Part shown: positions 53,768 through 62,683 of the stretch, piece by piece | Numbering within the stretch: the stretch's first letter is position 1 | How the letters are laid out: each line of letters starts with the position of its first letter | Assembly: GCF_003441595.1 (NCBI RefSeq) | Contig: NZ_CP031848.1 | Span: 3,844,001 to 3,908,000, forward strand | Length of the DNA stretch: 64,000 bases | Direction: 5' to 3' | Origin: Marinobacter sp. Arc7-DN-1 | GTDB taxonomy: Bacteria; Pseudomonadota; Gammaproteobacteria; Pseudomonadales; Oleiphilaceae | The notes under the pieces: generated by a model | Databases searched by the model: none | What the model was told of the DNA's origin: nothing | Seen by the model: only the letters and a program-made list of their open reading frames with translations | Program-made: the position numbers and the translations under genes

Positions 53768-54244
53768 ATGACAGATAACAAAGCCGCGGTCATTACAGGG
53801 GCCAATCGTGGCATTGGCCTTGAGCTGGCGCGCCATTATGCGCGCGAGGGCTGGAATGTTATTGGCGTTTGCAGGCAAACGTCAGACGAGCTTTCTGGCG
53901 TCGCGGCGAAAGTCATCGACAACATCGATGTCACCACTGACAGCGGTATCTCGAAACTGAAGAACGAGCTGGCCGGGCAAACCATTGATCTGCTGATCAA
54001 CAACGCCGGCCTGCTACAGGATGAGAAGCTGGGCAGCATCGACTTCGATTCCATCCGGACCCAGATGGAAATCAACGCCTATGCGCCGTTGCGGGTGGCC
54101 GAGGCCTTGGTCTCGCAGATCCCTTCCGGCGGGCTGATCACACCCGAGGAATCAGCCAAGGGTCTGGCAGCCAGGATTGAAGGCCTGAGCCTGGAGAACA
54201 CCGGCTCCTTCTGGCACAGCAATGGTGAAGAGCTGCCCTGGTAA
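53768..54244 (+). CDS. Short-chain dehydrogenase with in-frame deletion of the catalytic region
   Basis: 158 residues from ATG 53768, RBS AGGAGG. NAD(P) motif AVITGANRGIGLELARHYAR and LINNAGLLQDEKLG are intact, and INAYAPLRVAEALVSQIPSG leads directly into LITPEESAKGLAARIEGLSL. Related SDRs are ~230 residues; the ~70 missing residues would hold the Ser and Tyr-x-x-x-Lys catalytic residues, none of which is present. Frame is kept. Probably inactive. A more damaged relative lies at 51177. Confidence 0.8.
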   Translation: MTDNKAAVITGANRGIGLELARHYAREGWNVIGVCRQTSDELSGVAAKVIDNIDVTTDSGISKLKNELAGQTIDLLINNAGLLQDEKLGSIDFDSIRTQMEINAYAPLRVAEALVSQIPSGGLITPEESAKGLAARIEGLSLENTGSFWHSNGEELPW

Positions 54245-54306
54245 CGGCGCATTAGCCGCTACCCGTCGCTTCAGTTGCCGCCCATATCGGCAAAATACGC
54301 GGATTG

Positions 54307-55314
54307 TCACCGAAGCATGGCTTTGCGCCAGCGCACCGGGGGCAGTCCGGTCCAGCGCTTGAAGGCGCGGTAAAAGGTACTGACTTCGGCAAAGCCCAGG
54401 GCTTCGGCAACTTTGGGTAGAGAGGCGCTGGGATCTGCCACGGCCTGCAGTGCCTTTTCACGGCGCACTTCGTCCAGCAGGGCATCGAACGTCTGCTCCT
54501 GTTCCTGCAGCCGCCGCGCCAGAGTCCGTTCGCTGATACCTAACGCCTCGGCTGCTTCGGCCCGACGAGGAAGGCTCGGGCCCAGACGGGCCATCAGCCA
54601 TCTCCGTATCTCCGGCACAGAAGCGCTGTTAATGGAAAGCGCGGTAAGTCGGGCGGTGGTGTAGCGTTCGTGCACCTGCGCGAGTTCCGGATCGGCCTGG
54701 GGCAGGGGCTGGTCCAGAACGGCATTGTCGACCAGCACACCGCTGAACGCCTGCTCGAATTCCACCGGGCAGTTAAACGCGGCCTGGTATCCCGCCAGGG
54801 GCCCGAGCCGGGGCTGGCTGAACTGGACCCGTGAAGGCTGCATGCGGGTACCGGTTACCCAGCTGGCGAAGCCGACCACCGCGGCCAGCACCGCTTCAAT
54901 CTGATGCGGACTGAAAGCCAGCTTCCCCTGCCGGGGATGGTAAACCAGCCAGGTGGCGGAATGGCCTGCCAGGATCTGGAAACGCCCGCCGTCGGAGATC
55001 AGCCGCTGGAAGCGCTGCCCCATCACAATGGCTTCGCGCAGAGTAGCGGCAGACTGGAGTGCAAAGCCCACACCACTGATGCTCATCGGGGTGAACTCCG
55101 CCCCGGCTTTCAAACCAAAACCGGGATCGCCGGTGCAACGCTCCGCCGCGTGCCAGAGCCGGGTGATGTCATCAATGGGCCAGCGTTCCCGGGTACCGGC
55201 CGCCTCCGGAATACCGGCGGTTGTCAGCAACGTACCTTCATCCACAGACAGCCTTTGCGCCGCCGCGATAACGGTATTCACCCAGCCAATGGAAACTGTG
55301 GCCTCTAAAGTCAA
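54307..55314 (-). CDS. AraC-family regulator of the flavoprotein/ThDP-enzyme gene pair
   Basis: 335 residues with a TTG start at 55314; GTG 55281 is an alternative. Long N-terminal domain of the OruR/ArgR-like type (VSIGWVNTVIAAAQRLSVDE, then FGLKAGAEFTPMSISGVGFA). C-terminal HTH: RRAEAAEALGISERTLARRL and ASLPKVAEALGFAEVSTFYR, with FKRWTGLPPVRWR. Divergent from the flavoprotein gene; the direct-repeat operator overlaps its own start, so it is probably autoregulated. Confidence 0.85.
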   Translation of the reverse strand: MTLEATVSIGWVNTVIAAAQRLSVDEGTLLTTAGIPEAAGTRERWPIDDITRLWHAAERCTGDPGFGLKAGAEFTPMSISGVGFALQSAATLREAIVMGQRFQRLISDGGRFQILAGHSATWLVYHPRQGKLAFSPHQIEAVLAAVVGFASWVTGTRMQPSRVQFSQPRLGPLAGYQAAFNCPVEFEQAFSGVLVDNAVLDQPLPQADPELAQVHERYTTARLTALSINSASVPEIRRWLMARLGPSLPRRAEAAEALGISERTLARRLQEQEQTFDALLDEVRREKALQAVADPSASLPKVAEALGFAEVSTFYRAFKRWTGLPPVRWRKAMLR

Positions 55315-55340
55315 TTTTTCTGGCCTCTAATGTCAATTTT
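55300..55340. promoter_or_regulatory. AraC-type direct-repeat operator
   Basis: GGCCTCTAAAGTCAATTTT at 55300 and GGCCTCTAATGTCAATTTT at 55322, 18 of 19 bases identical in the same orientation and exactly 22 bases apart, i.e. two helical turns. It spans the regulator start codon and lies ~55 bases before the flavoprotein start. Confidence 0.75.
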
Positions 55341-55395
55341 AAAGCCATGGTACCGGTATATCTTTAAAGCTGACAACTCATTGCTACCGAGTCGG

Positions 55396-57027
55396 ATGCG
55401 CACTATGGCCAAGGTAATTTCCTCAGACATTCTGGTGGTCGGCGGAGGGCTGGCCGGACTTGTCACGGCCCTCGAAGCTCTGCGAGCCGGGAAATCAGTG
55501 ACCCTGGCGGACCGGGATACGGCCGAACGAATGGGTGGCCTGGCACTGTGGGCCTTTGGTGGCATGATGCTGGTGGGCACGCCCCTGCAGAAACGCATGA
55601 AGATTGCAGATACGCCGGAGATTGCCCTGGGTGACTGGCTCAGCTTTGGTGAGCTGGCGCCGGATGATGAATGGCCCCTGCAATGGGCACGCTACTACGT
55701 GGAGCATTCCCGCTCAGAGGTTTATGACTGGCTGGGCAATGAAGGCATCAAATTCCTGCCGGCCGTGAACTGGGTGGAGCGTGGTCGCTTCGGTGATGGC
55801 AACCGTTTGCCCCGTTACCATGTGATCTGGGGCACTGCCCGGGAATTGGTCCGCTGCCTGCTGGCGGCCCTGCACCGGGAAAACACTGGCGGCAAACTCA
55901 CCCTGTTGCACCAGCATCGCATCACCGAACTGGAGCTTGAGGCCGGCAGAGTGAGCGGCGCCCAGGCCATCAACGAGGCCACCGGTGAGGAAGTCCGCCT
56001 GGCCGCATCCGCTGTGGTACTGGCCACCGGCGGCATCAACGGCAGCCACAGGGAATGCCGCGCCAACTGGCCCAAGAATCGTCCCCAACCTACCGGCATG
56101 CTGAACGGTGCCCACCCCTATGCGGATGGCCGCATGCACCACTGGGTGGCCGACACCCTCGGCGGCAGGATTACCCACGCCGGGGAGATGTGGAATTACG
56201 CGGCGGGCTTTGCGCATCCTTACCCCCACTTTCCCGGCCATGGGCTTTCCACCATCCCCTGCAAATCCGCCCTGTGGCTGAACCATCGGGGTGAGCGGAT
56301 CGGCCCGGAACCCCTGGTGACCGGATTTGATACCCACTGGTTATGTCAGCGAGTGGCGGAACAGGAAAAACCCTGGACCTGGCACCTGCTCAACTGGCGC
56401 ATTGCCGCCAGGGAATTCGCCATCTCCGGCGCCGAGCACAATGCCCGGATACGGGACAAGCAATTCCCCTTGTTCGTGAAAGAACTGCTGCTGGGCAACC
56501 ACGCACTGGTGCGCCAGATGCAGCGTGAAAGCCGTGATTTCCTGGTGGCGGATAACCTGTCCGACCTGGCCGGCAAGATGAACGCGCTGACCTGTTCCCA
56601 TGACATCAATCCGGCCACGCTCCAGGCCGCCGCGGATGCCTTCGATGCCAACTTCACCGCTGGCACCAGTCTCCATAACGACCCACAGATCCGGATGATC
56701 CAGCACGCCCGGGAATGGAAGCCGGACCGCCTGCGCACCTGTAAACCGGCCCCGTTGCAAAAGCCCGGTGCCGGGCCCTACATTGCTATCCGCATGCAAC
56801 TGATCACCCGCAAGAGCCTGGGCGGGCTTCAGACCGATCTGCAAAGCCGCGTCCTCAATGCTCAGGGAGCGCCCGTCGAGGGCCTGTACTGTGTAGGAGA
56901 AGCGGCAGGCTTTGGCGGCGGTGGCGCCAATGGTAAACGCTCGCTGGAAGGCACTTTTCTGCCCGGCTGCATCATGACGGCCCGGGCAGCGGTGCGTTCC
57001 ATTGTGACCGGAGGCTCAAGCCCCTGA
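55396..57027 (+). CDS. FAD-binding dehydrogenase (COG3573-like)
   Basis: About 543 residues from ATG 55396; ATG 55405 is the alternative. FAD motif DILVVGGGLAGLVTALEALR near residue 10 and GGLALWAFGGMMLVG near 47. C terminus GEAAGFGGGGANGKRSLEGT then FLPGCIMTARAAVRS is the FAD-closing signature of FrdA/KsdD-like flavoproteins. Soluble, no heme or TM segment. Catalyses an unknown dehydrogenation. It precedes the ThDP enzyme by 73 bases and is divergent from the AraC gene. Confidence 0.85.
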   Translation: MRTMAKVISSDILVVGGGLAGLVTALEALRAGKSVTLADRDTAERMGGLALWAFGGMMLVGTPLQKRMKIADTPEIALGDWLSFGELAPDDEWPLQWARYYVEHSRSEVYDWLGNEGIKFLPAVNWVERGRFGDGNRLPRYHVIWGTARELVRCLLAALHRENTGGKLTLLHQHRITELELEAGRVSGAQAINEATGEEVRLAASAVVLATGGINGSHRECRANWPKNRPQPTGMLNGAHPYADGRMHHWVADTLGGRITHAGEMWNYAAGFAHPYPHFPGHGLSTIPCKSALWLNHRGERIGPEPLVTGFDTHWLCQRVAEQEKPWTWHLLNWRIAAREFAISGAEHNARIRDKQFPLFVKELLLGNHALVRQMQRESRDFLVADNLSDLAGKMNALTCSHDINPATLQAAADAFDANFTAGTSLHNDPQIRMIQHAREWKPDRLRTCKPAPLQKPGAGPYIAIRMQLITRKSLGGLQTDLQSRVLNAQGAPVEGLYCVGEAAGFGGGGANGKRSLEGTFLPGCIMTARAAVRSIVTGGSSP

Positions 57028-57100
57028 ACCCGAAGCTGACCCCAATGGCACAATCGGCCAGACCCTTAATAATTGAATTCCTAAAGGTTGGAGAATAACA

Positions 57101-58759
57101 ATGACAAACGGCGCACAAGCCCTGATGAGAACCCTGGTGGATGCCGGTGTGGAAGTCTGCTTCAGCAACCCCGGCACCAGTGAAATGCATTTTGTGGCGG
57201 CTCTGGACGATGAGCCCAAGATGCGTGCCGTACTCGCCCTGTTTGAAGGCGTCGCCACCGGCGCGGCAGACGGATACGCCCGCATGGCGGACAAGCCCGC
57301 CGCCACACTGCTGCACTTGGGTTGTGGGCTTGGCAACGGGCTGGCCAATCTCCACAACGCCCGCAAGGGCAAGGTGCCGGTGGTCAACATTGTTGGCGAC
57401 CACGCCACCTACCACGTGAAATACGACGCCCAACTGCAGTCCGATATCGAGACCGTTGCCCGCAACGTCTCCCCCGGCTTTGTGCGCACCGCCAAGAGCA
57501 CGGAAACCCTCTGCCAGGACGCCGCCGCGGCCATTGCCGCCGCACGCACCGCGCCCGGGCAGGTGGCCACCCTGATATTGCCGGCCGATGTTTCCTGGGG
57601 CGAGGGCGGTGTGCCCAGCGCACCCCTGGTGCCGCCCACACCGGAGCCGGCAGACGATGCCACGGTAGAGGTCATTGCCTCGGCCATCCGCTCCGGCAGG
57701 AAAACGGCCCTGCTGATGGGCGGCCATGCCTTGCGGGAACCAGGCATGCTGGCGGCAGCAAAGTTGGCCGCACACAATGGCGTTACCCTGCTGGCCGAAA
57801 CCTTCCCTACCCGGATGGAACGGGGTGCCGGCCTGCCCTACATTGAGCGCCTTGCTTACCTGGCTGAGCTGGCTACGGTGCAACTGACGGATATTGAACA
57901 CCTCATCCTGGTGGATGCCAAGGCGCCCGTCTCCTTCTTCGCCTACCCCGGCAAACAAAGTTACCTGGTGCCCGATACCTGCCAGGTGCACACTCTGGCA
58001 GCGCCCAACCAGGACATCCTGGCCAGCCTGAACAAGCTCAACGATGCCGTCGGTGTCAGCCAGGCCGAACCCAAGCTACAACCTGCGAAACGACCGGGAC
58101 GGCCACGAGGCAAACTGACCGCTGAGAAAGTCTGCAAAGCCGTTGGCCACCTAATGCCGGAGGACGCCATCATCGTGGATGAGGGCATCACCTCCAGCCT
58201 GATGCTCTCGGTGATGACTGCAGGTGCACCCCGTCATGACATGATCACCTTGACCGGTGGCGCCATTGGTCAGGGCCTGCCCAATGCCGTGGGGGCTTCT
58301 GTGGCCTGCCCGGACAGGCCGGTACTGGCCCTGATCGGTGACGGTACCGCCATGTACACCATCCAGGCCCTGTGGACCATGGCCCGTGAGCAGCTCAACG
58401 TAACCACCATCATCTTCAACAATGCGTCTTACTCGGTGCTGAACATTGAACTGGAGCGGGTAGGGGCAGAAGACGTCGGCATCAAGGCTAAATCCCAGCT
58501 GGACCTGCGAGGCCCCGTACTCAACTTTGCCCAAATGGCGCAGGGCATGGGCGTGCATGCGGTGCGGGTGGATACGGCGGAAGACATGGCAAAAGCCCTG
58601 GAATACGCCCGGAGCATGCCGGGGCCGCATCTGATCGAAGCCATGATTCCGGAGTCACTGAGCGGCGTGAAACGCAGGATACTGCCGTGGATGCTGCGCT
58701 CGTTGCCGAGCCTGCCGTTGTCGGTTTCCAGGGCGTTGAAGCGAAAACTGGCGCCGTGA
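57101..58759 (+). CDS. Acetolactate synthase large-subunit-like ThDP enzyme
   Basis: 552 residues. PYR domain: FSNPGTSEMHFVAALDDEPK near residue 20, with the ThDP-activating Glu in ALFEGVATGAADGYARM near 48. Middle domain ~185-330. PP domain: GDGTAMYTIQALWTMAREQ near 415 with FNNASYSVLNIELER near 445, the Mg-ThDP motif. The middle domain and GTSE loop resemble benzoylformate decarboxylase and orphan IlvB-like proteins; no small IlvN subunit is nearby, so it is probably a dedicated decarboxylase or ligase rather than branched-chain biosynthesis. Confidence 0.85.
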   Translation: MTNGAQALMRTLVDAGVEVCFSNPGTSEMHFVAALDDEPKMRAVLALFEGVATGAADGYARMADKPAATLLHLGCGLGNGLANLHNARKGKVPVVNIVGDHATYHVKYDAQLQSDIETVARNVSPGFVRTAKSTETLCQDAAAAIAAARTAPGQVATLILPADVSWGEGGVPSAPLVPPTPEPADDATVEVIASAIRSGRKTALLMGGHALREPGMLAAAKLAAHNGVTLLAETFPTRMERGAGLPYIERLAYLAELATVQLTDIEHLILVDAKAPVSFFAYPGKQSYLVPDTCQVHTLAAPNQDILASLNKLNDAVGVSQAEPKLQPAKRPGRPRGKLTAEKVCKAVGHLMPEDAIIVDEGITSSLMLSVMTAGAPRHDMITLTGGAIGQGLPNAVGASVACPDRPVLALIGDGTAMYTIQALWTMAREQLNVTTIIFNNASYSVLNIELERVGAEDVGIKAKSQLDLRGPVLNFAQMAQGMGVHAVRVDTAEDMAKALEYARSMPGPHLIEAMIPESLSGVKRRILPWMLRSLPSLPLSVSRALKRKLAP

Positions 58760-58776
58760 GGTAGAAGCCTGGCACA

Positions 58777-58799
58777 CCACTCCCCGCAGCCCGGAGTGG
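58777..58799. terminator. Stem-loop between convergent genes
   Basis: CCACTCC and GGAGTGG form a 7-bp stem with a 9-base loop between the ThDP gene and the convergent TPM gene. No T tract on either side, so weak support. Confidence 0.35.
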
Positions 58800-58821
58800 C
58801 GTAGGGTGACCGCCGTTGTCG

Positions 58822-59439
58822 TTAGGGCAGGATGACCAGGTGATTGGGAAGTTCGTTGCGCTCATGGGTGGCGGGCAGGTGCTCTTTCAGGAGCTTGCCA
58901 CAGGCAGCAATGCAGTCAAGGAATCCCTGCCGGGTCTGGCCCTGGCGCACCCTGGCGGTGAAGTCCGCCACGATGTCTTGCCATACCGAGTTGTCCAGAA
59001 CGTCGGCAATGCCCTGATCCACCAGGATCTCCACATAGCGTTCCGCCTCCGAGACGAAGATCAGCATGCCGGTGGCGCCTTCGGTATGGTGCAGGCTCTG
59101 CTCCAGGAACTGCCGCCGCGCCAGGTTGGAGGCCCGCCAGTAACGCACCTGCCGGGGAATCAGACGGGTGTTGATACCGGGCATCCGGAACAGCAGGCTG
59201 AGCAGGATGAACGTACCCCACTGCACCAGCATCAGCATATCGGCGCCGAACCAGCCGCCGAAGTAATTGCCAATACCCGGCACCAGCAACGCCAGGATGC
59301 CGGCCCAGAGCAGGGGAATATAGCTGTAGTTATCGGACTGGGCCGTCAGCACGGTGACCAGTTCGGCATCGGTTTCCCGCTCCACCTCGTTGATGGCGGC
59401 AGTAACGGCTTCCTGATCGCTTTTGTTTAATAATGTCAT
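58822..59439 (-). CDS. TPM-domain membrane protein
   Basis: 205 residues. N-terminal part of the TPM fold (LLNKSDQEAVTAAINEVERE, TDAELVTVLTAQSDNYSYIP), two TM helices at ~43-62 (LLWAGILALLVPGIGNYFGG) and ~70-87, then the rest of the TPM fold (TEGATGMLIFVSEAERYVEI, LVDQGIADVL). Third gene of a LemA-YgcG-TPM operon. These proteins are thought to act in envelope or membrane stress; molecular function unknown. Confidence 0.85.
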   Translation of the reverse strand: MTLLNKSDQEAVTAAINEVERETDAELVTVLTAQSDNYSYIPLLWAGILALLVPGIGNYFGGWFGADMLMLVQWGTFILLSLLFRMPGINTRLIPRQVRYWRASNLARRQFLEQSLHHTEGATGMLIFVSEAERYVEILVDQGIADVLDNSVWQDIVADFTARVRQGQTRQGFLDCIAACGKLLKEHLPATHERNELPNHLVILP

Positions 59440-59499
59440 GATTCTCTGATTCTCAATTTCAGGTGAGGGGATTCAGCACGCTCGGCTATCAGTGCGGAG

Positions 59500-60267
59500 C
59501 TACCAGCCACCAGAGGCACCGCCACCGCCGAAGCCGCCGCCACCGCCGCCAAAACCGCCACCGCCGAAGCCGCCGCCATGGCCGCCACGGCCACCCATGG
59601 CGCCGCCCAGCAAAGCCGCGCCTAACAGGGCAGCGCCACCGCGCCCGCCACGGCCGCCGCGACTGCCAATAAAGAACACCACCGCCATCATGATGATGAA
59701 GAACAGCGCCACCAGGCCGGCCCTGGGCTTTTCCTGGACTGCAAGGGACTGCTGGCCCTGGGGAATCGCCATGGGCTCGCCGCCGAGGACCTGGATCATG
59801 GCGGCGGCACCGTTGACGATACCGGCCTGGAAATCCCCCTGACGGAACGCCGGGGTAATAATGCGATTGATGATGACAGAGGAGTCGGCATCGGTGAGCC
59901 GGCCTTCGAGGCCATAGCCCACCTCAATGCGGATTTTGCGCTCTTCCTTCGCCACGATCAGCAGGGCGCCGTTATCCTTGCCTTCCTGACCGATTCCCCA
60001 CTGCCTGCCCAACTGATAGCCGAAATCCTCAATCGGAAAACCCTGCAGGTCCGGCAAGGTGACCACCACAACCTGTTCGGTGCTGGCCTGCTCGTGGGCC
60101 TGAAGCATCTGGCTCAGGCGCGCTTCCACCTCAGGGGACAGCATCTCCGCCTGGTCTACCACCCGGCCGGTCAGTTCGGGAAACTCCGGCGTTGACTGGG
60201 CCCAGATAGCAGCCGGTAGCAACAGCAGTAACGCCAATAGCATACTGTTTCGGAGCTGGGCAGCCAT
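59500..60267 (-). CDS. YgcG-like TPM-domain protein with glycine-rich tail
   Basis: 255 residues. Signal peptide (MLLALLLLLPAAIWA), TPM domain ~25-165 (LTGRVVDQAEMLSPEVEARL, VVTLPDLQGFPIEDFGYQLG, RKIRIEVGYGLEGRLTDADS), TM helix ~185-202 (LVALFFIIMMAVVFFIG), and a C-terminal run of ~55 Gly-rich residues (GGGFGGGGFGGGGGGFGGGG). The tail is usual for YgcG proteins. Its ATG overlaps the LemA stop by one base. Confidence 0.9.
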   Translation of the reverse strand: MAAQLRNSMLLALLLLLPAAIWAQSTPEFPELTGRVVDQAEMLSPEVEARLSQMLQAHEQASTEQVVVVTLPDLQGFPIEDFGYQLGRQWGIGQEGKDNGALLIVAKEERKIRIEVGYGLEGRLTDADSSVIINRIITPAFRQGDFQAGIVNGAAAMIQVLGGEPMAIPQGQQSLAVQEKPRAGLVALFFIIMMAVVFFIGSRGGRGGRGGAALLGAALLGGAMGGRGGHGGGFGGGGFGGGGGGFGGGGASGGW

Positions 60268-60884
60268 CAGAATTCCACCGCGGGCGCTTCATCCGCATTT
60301 TCCGTGGTGGCTTCGAAGTTGGCGCGGGGCTCCAGATCGCTATACAGGATGCTGTACCAGATCTTGCCCGGGAAGGTGCGCAGCTCGGTGTTGTAGCGCT
60401 CCACCGCCTGGATGAAATCCCGGCGTGCGACGGCAATACGATTCTCCGTACCTTCAAGCTGGGACTGCAAGGCCAGGAAGTTCTGATTCGACTTCAGGTC
60501 CGGGTAACGTTCAGACACAGCCATCAGCCGGCTCAGGGCGCTGCTCAGTTCACCCTGGGCCTGCTGGAACTGCCGCAGCTTCTGGGGATTGTTGAGAATG
60601 CTCTCGTCCACCTGAATCGACGTAGCCCTGGAGCGCGCCTCAATCACCGCGGTCAGGGTTTCCTGCTCCTGGGCCGCGAAGCCCTTGACGGTTTCCACCA
60701 GGTTGGGAATCAGGTCGGCGCGGCGCTGGTACTGGTTTTCCACCTGGGACCAGGCGGCGGTAACTTTCTCATCGTAAGTGGGGATGTTATTGATGCCACA
60801 GCCACTGAGAAACAACACCAGTGCCATCAGCGATGTCAACTGCCAGAAGGTCCGCGGTTGAAGCGGTTTGTGAAGGGTTGCCAT
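60267..60884 (-). CDS. lemA: LemA family protein
   Basis: 205 residues from ATG 60884. Lipoprotein-type signal ending LFLSGC at ~33. LemA signature: PTYDEKVTAAWSQVENQYQR, ADLIPNLVETVKGFAAQEQE and ALQSQLEGTENRIAVARRDF. All-helical periplasmic domain anchored to a membrane. First gene of the LemA/TPM operon. Confidence 0.92.
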   Translation of the reverse strand: MATLHKPLQPRTFWQLTSLMALVLFLSGCGINNIPTYDEKVTAAWSQVENQYQRRADLIPNLVETVKGFAAQEQETLTAVIEARSRATSIQVDESILNNPQKLRQFQQAQGELSSALSRLMAVSERYPDLKSNQNFLALQSQLEGTENRIAVARRDFIQAVERYNTELRTFPGKIWYSILYSDLEPRANFEATTENADEAPAVEF

Positions 60885-61152
60885 AGTGCTCTGTCCCGAT
60901 GGTGGTTGCATGAAATAGGGGAAGATGCCGGGCCCGCGGGCGGAGGCATCAAACTACCCTCTAATTGGGGACAGGGCCAGTGTTTTCAAGGTGATCAGCG
61001 TTTTGTGCACCTGCTGTATGGCGATTTCGTACAACAGCCCGGGCAAAAGGGCAGGGCCGGCCAATCGCTGAGGTTTGGCTGGTGGGCTCGTTGCGGTCTA
61101 CGCTGACACGAATGAATAGCGTTAAAGGGCATGGATGTTTTTCGGAGGTGGC

Positions 61153-62424
61153 ATGAAGTTTCCCTCAAGCACGGTGTTTGCACTCTTGGGAGCGGCACTG
61201 ATCGCGATCAGTTACGGGCTCGCACGCTTTGCTTTCGGCTTGTTTGTGCCCCCGATCCGCGCTGAACTCGAACTGGCGCCGGACGTGATTGGCTTCATCG
61301 GCGCACTGCCGCTGATCAGTTTCGTGCTCGCCACGATGGTTGCGCCGCTTGCCGCTGATCGTCTCGGTGCCCGCAACACGGCAGTGCTTTCCGGCGTTTT
61401 TGGTGCTGTCGGTCTGGCGCTGATCAGCCAGGCCTCTGGTGCTCTGTCCCTCGGCATCGGTGTATTTGCCAGTGGCATCTGCACCGGCCTGATGATGCCG
61501 GCCCTCACGGCCGCCATGCAGGCCCTGGTGAAACGGTCCCTGCATGGGCGCGTTAGCGCGGTCATGAACGCGGGTACCAGCATTGGCGTCGCCATTGCCG
61601 TGCCGGCAATTCTGTTTCTGGCCGGGGCCTGGCGTTATGCGTATGTATCCTTTGCCATCCTGGCGGTGATCGGGGTGTTCGCCACGTGGTTTTTCATCCC
61701 TTCAGTTTCGCGTATCACGCCTTCGAACGCAGCGCCCCCGCCTCCGATCAGCGCCTTGCAGTGGTTGCGCCTGTTCCGGCTCTCGCTGTTTGCCTTCGGG
61801 ATGGGCTTCGTCTCCGCGGCGTACTGGATTTTCGCGCCCGATCTGGTCGTCAGCCTCGGTGCCCTGCCGCCCGGCGCAACCGGCTGGCTGTGGCTGGCCG
61901 TTGGCATCGCCGGTCTCGGAGGTGCCGTGGTGGCCGACCTGGCTGATCGCAACAACCCGCCCATTACGCAGGCACTCATGCTGACGATGCTGTCCGCGAG
62001 CCTGGCATTGCTCGCCGCCAGCCCTGGTAATCTGGTGATCGCGGCATTCTCCGCTCTGGTCTTCGGCCTGGCTTATATGAGTCTGACGGGGCTCTATCTG
62101 ATGACCGGCATCCGTCTGTTGCCGGGCAGACTGTCTATGGGCCCGGTGCTGCCATTTATGGCTGTATCGCTCGGGCAGGCGGCCGGTTCGCCCCTGGTTG
62201 GCATGCTGGTGAATGAATTCGGTTACCCCGATGCGTTCGCCATGTTCTCCGTGACTGGCATTCTGGTGGCAATGCTGTCGCCACTCTATCCGCGCTACAT
62301 TGAGCATGAGCCCGAGGAGGAAGCTGAGGACGAAACCGGACTCCAGGCGGCGTACGATTATCAGCTTCAGAACGAGGATGGTGAGCCGTTTAAATCTGTC
62401 GAGAATGAAGCCACAAACCCGTAG
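61153..62424 (+). CDS. MFS transporter (YbfB/YjiJ-like)
   Basis: 423 residues from ATG 61153, RBS GGAGG 5 bases upstream. Twelve predicted TM helices: starts AALIAISYGLARFAFGLFVP, with MVAPLAADRLGARNTAVLSG as the loop 2-3 motif. Second half begins near 215 (LFRLSLFAFGMGFVSAAYWI). Substrate unknown; the family includes putative small-molecule effluxers. The ~30-residue tail is acidic (EHEPEEEAEDETGLQ). No partner genes. Confidence 0.88.
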   Translation: MKFPSSTVFALLGAALIAISYGLARFAFGLFVPPIRAELELAPDVIGFIGALPLISFVLATMVAPLAADRLGARNTAVLSGVFGAVGLALISQASGALSLGIGVFASGICTGLMMPALTAAMQALVKRSLHGRVSAVMNAGTSIGVAIAVPAILFLAGAWRYAYVSFAILAVIGVFATWFFIPSVSRITPSNAAPPPPISALQWLRLFRLSLFAFGMGFVSAAYWIFAPDLVVSLGALPPGATGWLWLAVGIAGLGGAVVADLADRNNPPITQALMLTMLSASLALLAASPGNLVIAAFSALVFGLAYMSLTGLYLMTGIRLLPGRLSMGPVLPFMAVSLGQAAGSPLVGMLVNEFGYPDAFAMFSVTGILVAMLSPLYPRYIEHEPEEEAEDETGLQAAYDYQLQNEDGEPFKSVENEATNP

Positions 62425-62550
62425 TCGAACACTGACACTGACAGAGGAGCCGGTTGATCGGGTCTGCGGCTGCGGCCTGCGCCTGGATATGACTTGACTG
62501 GGCAGTATTGGGCATGCTAACAAAAGACAGGCAGAGCAAGGGGATACAGA

Positions 62551-62667
62551 GTGGGAGAGCGCCGTTTCTATGATTGCGCACTGAGTGAAAAGCGGCTGTA
62601 TACCGCGTTTCTGCTGCTCATGGCTACGGCTTACCTGATGGCGCCGCAAGACAGCCAGTTCCACTAG
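62551..62667 (+). CDS. Short single-helix membrane ORF
   Basis: 38 residues with a GTG start. Sequence ALSEKRLYTAFLLLMATAYL forms one TM helix, followed by MAPQDSQFH and a stop. It resembles the N terminus of a longer membrane protein, so it may be a truncated gene. It ends 16 bases before the GltD-like gene and shares its RBS region. Function not known; low certainty that it is translated. Confidence 0.4.
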   Translation: MGERRFYDCALSEKRLYTAFLLLMATAYLMAPQDSQFH

Positions 62668-62683
62668 CTGAGGAGGGCGCAAC

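Noticed and set aside
59500..59680. Regular short repeats that look like a repeat array
   Set aside because: They are Gly codons of the YgcG-type C-terminal tail, with no spacer structure; not a CRISPR.
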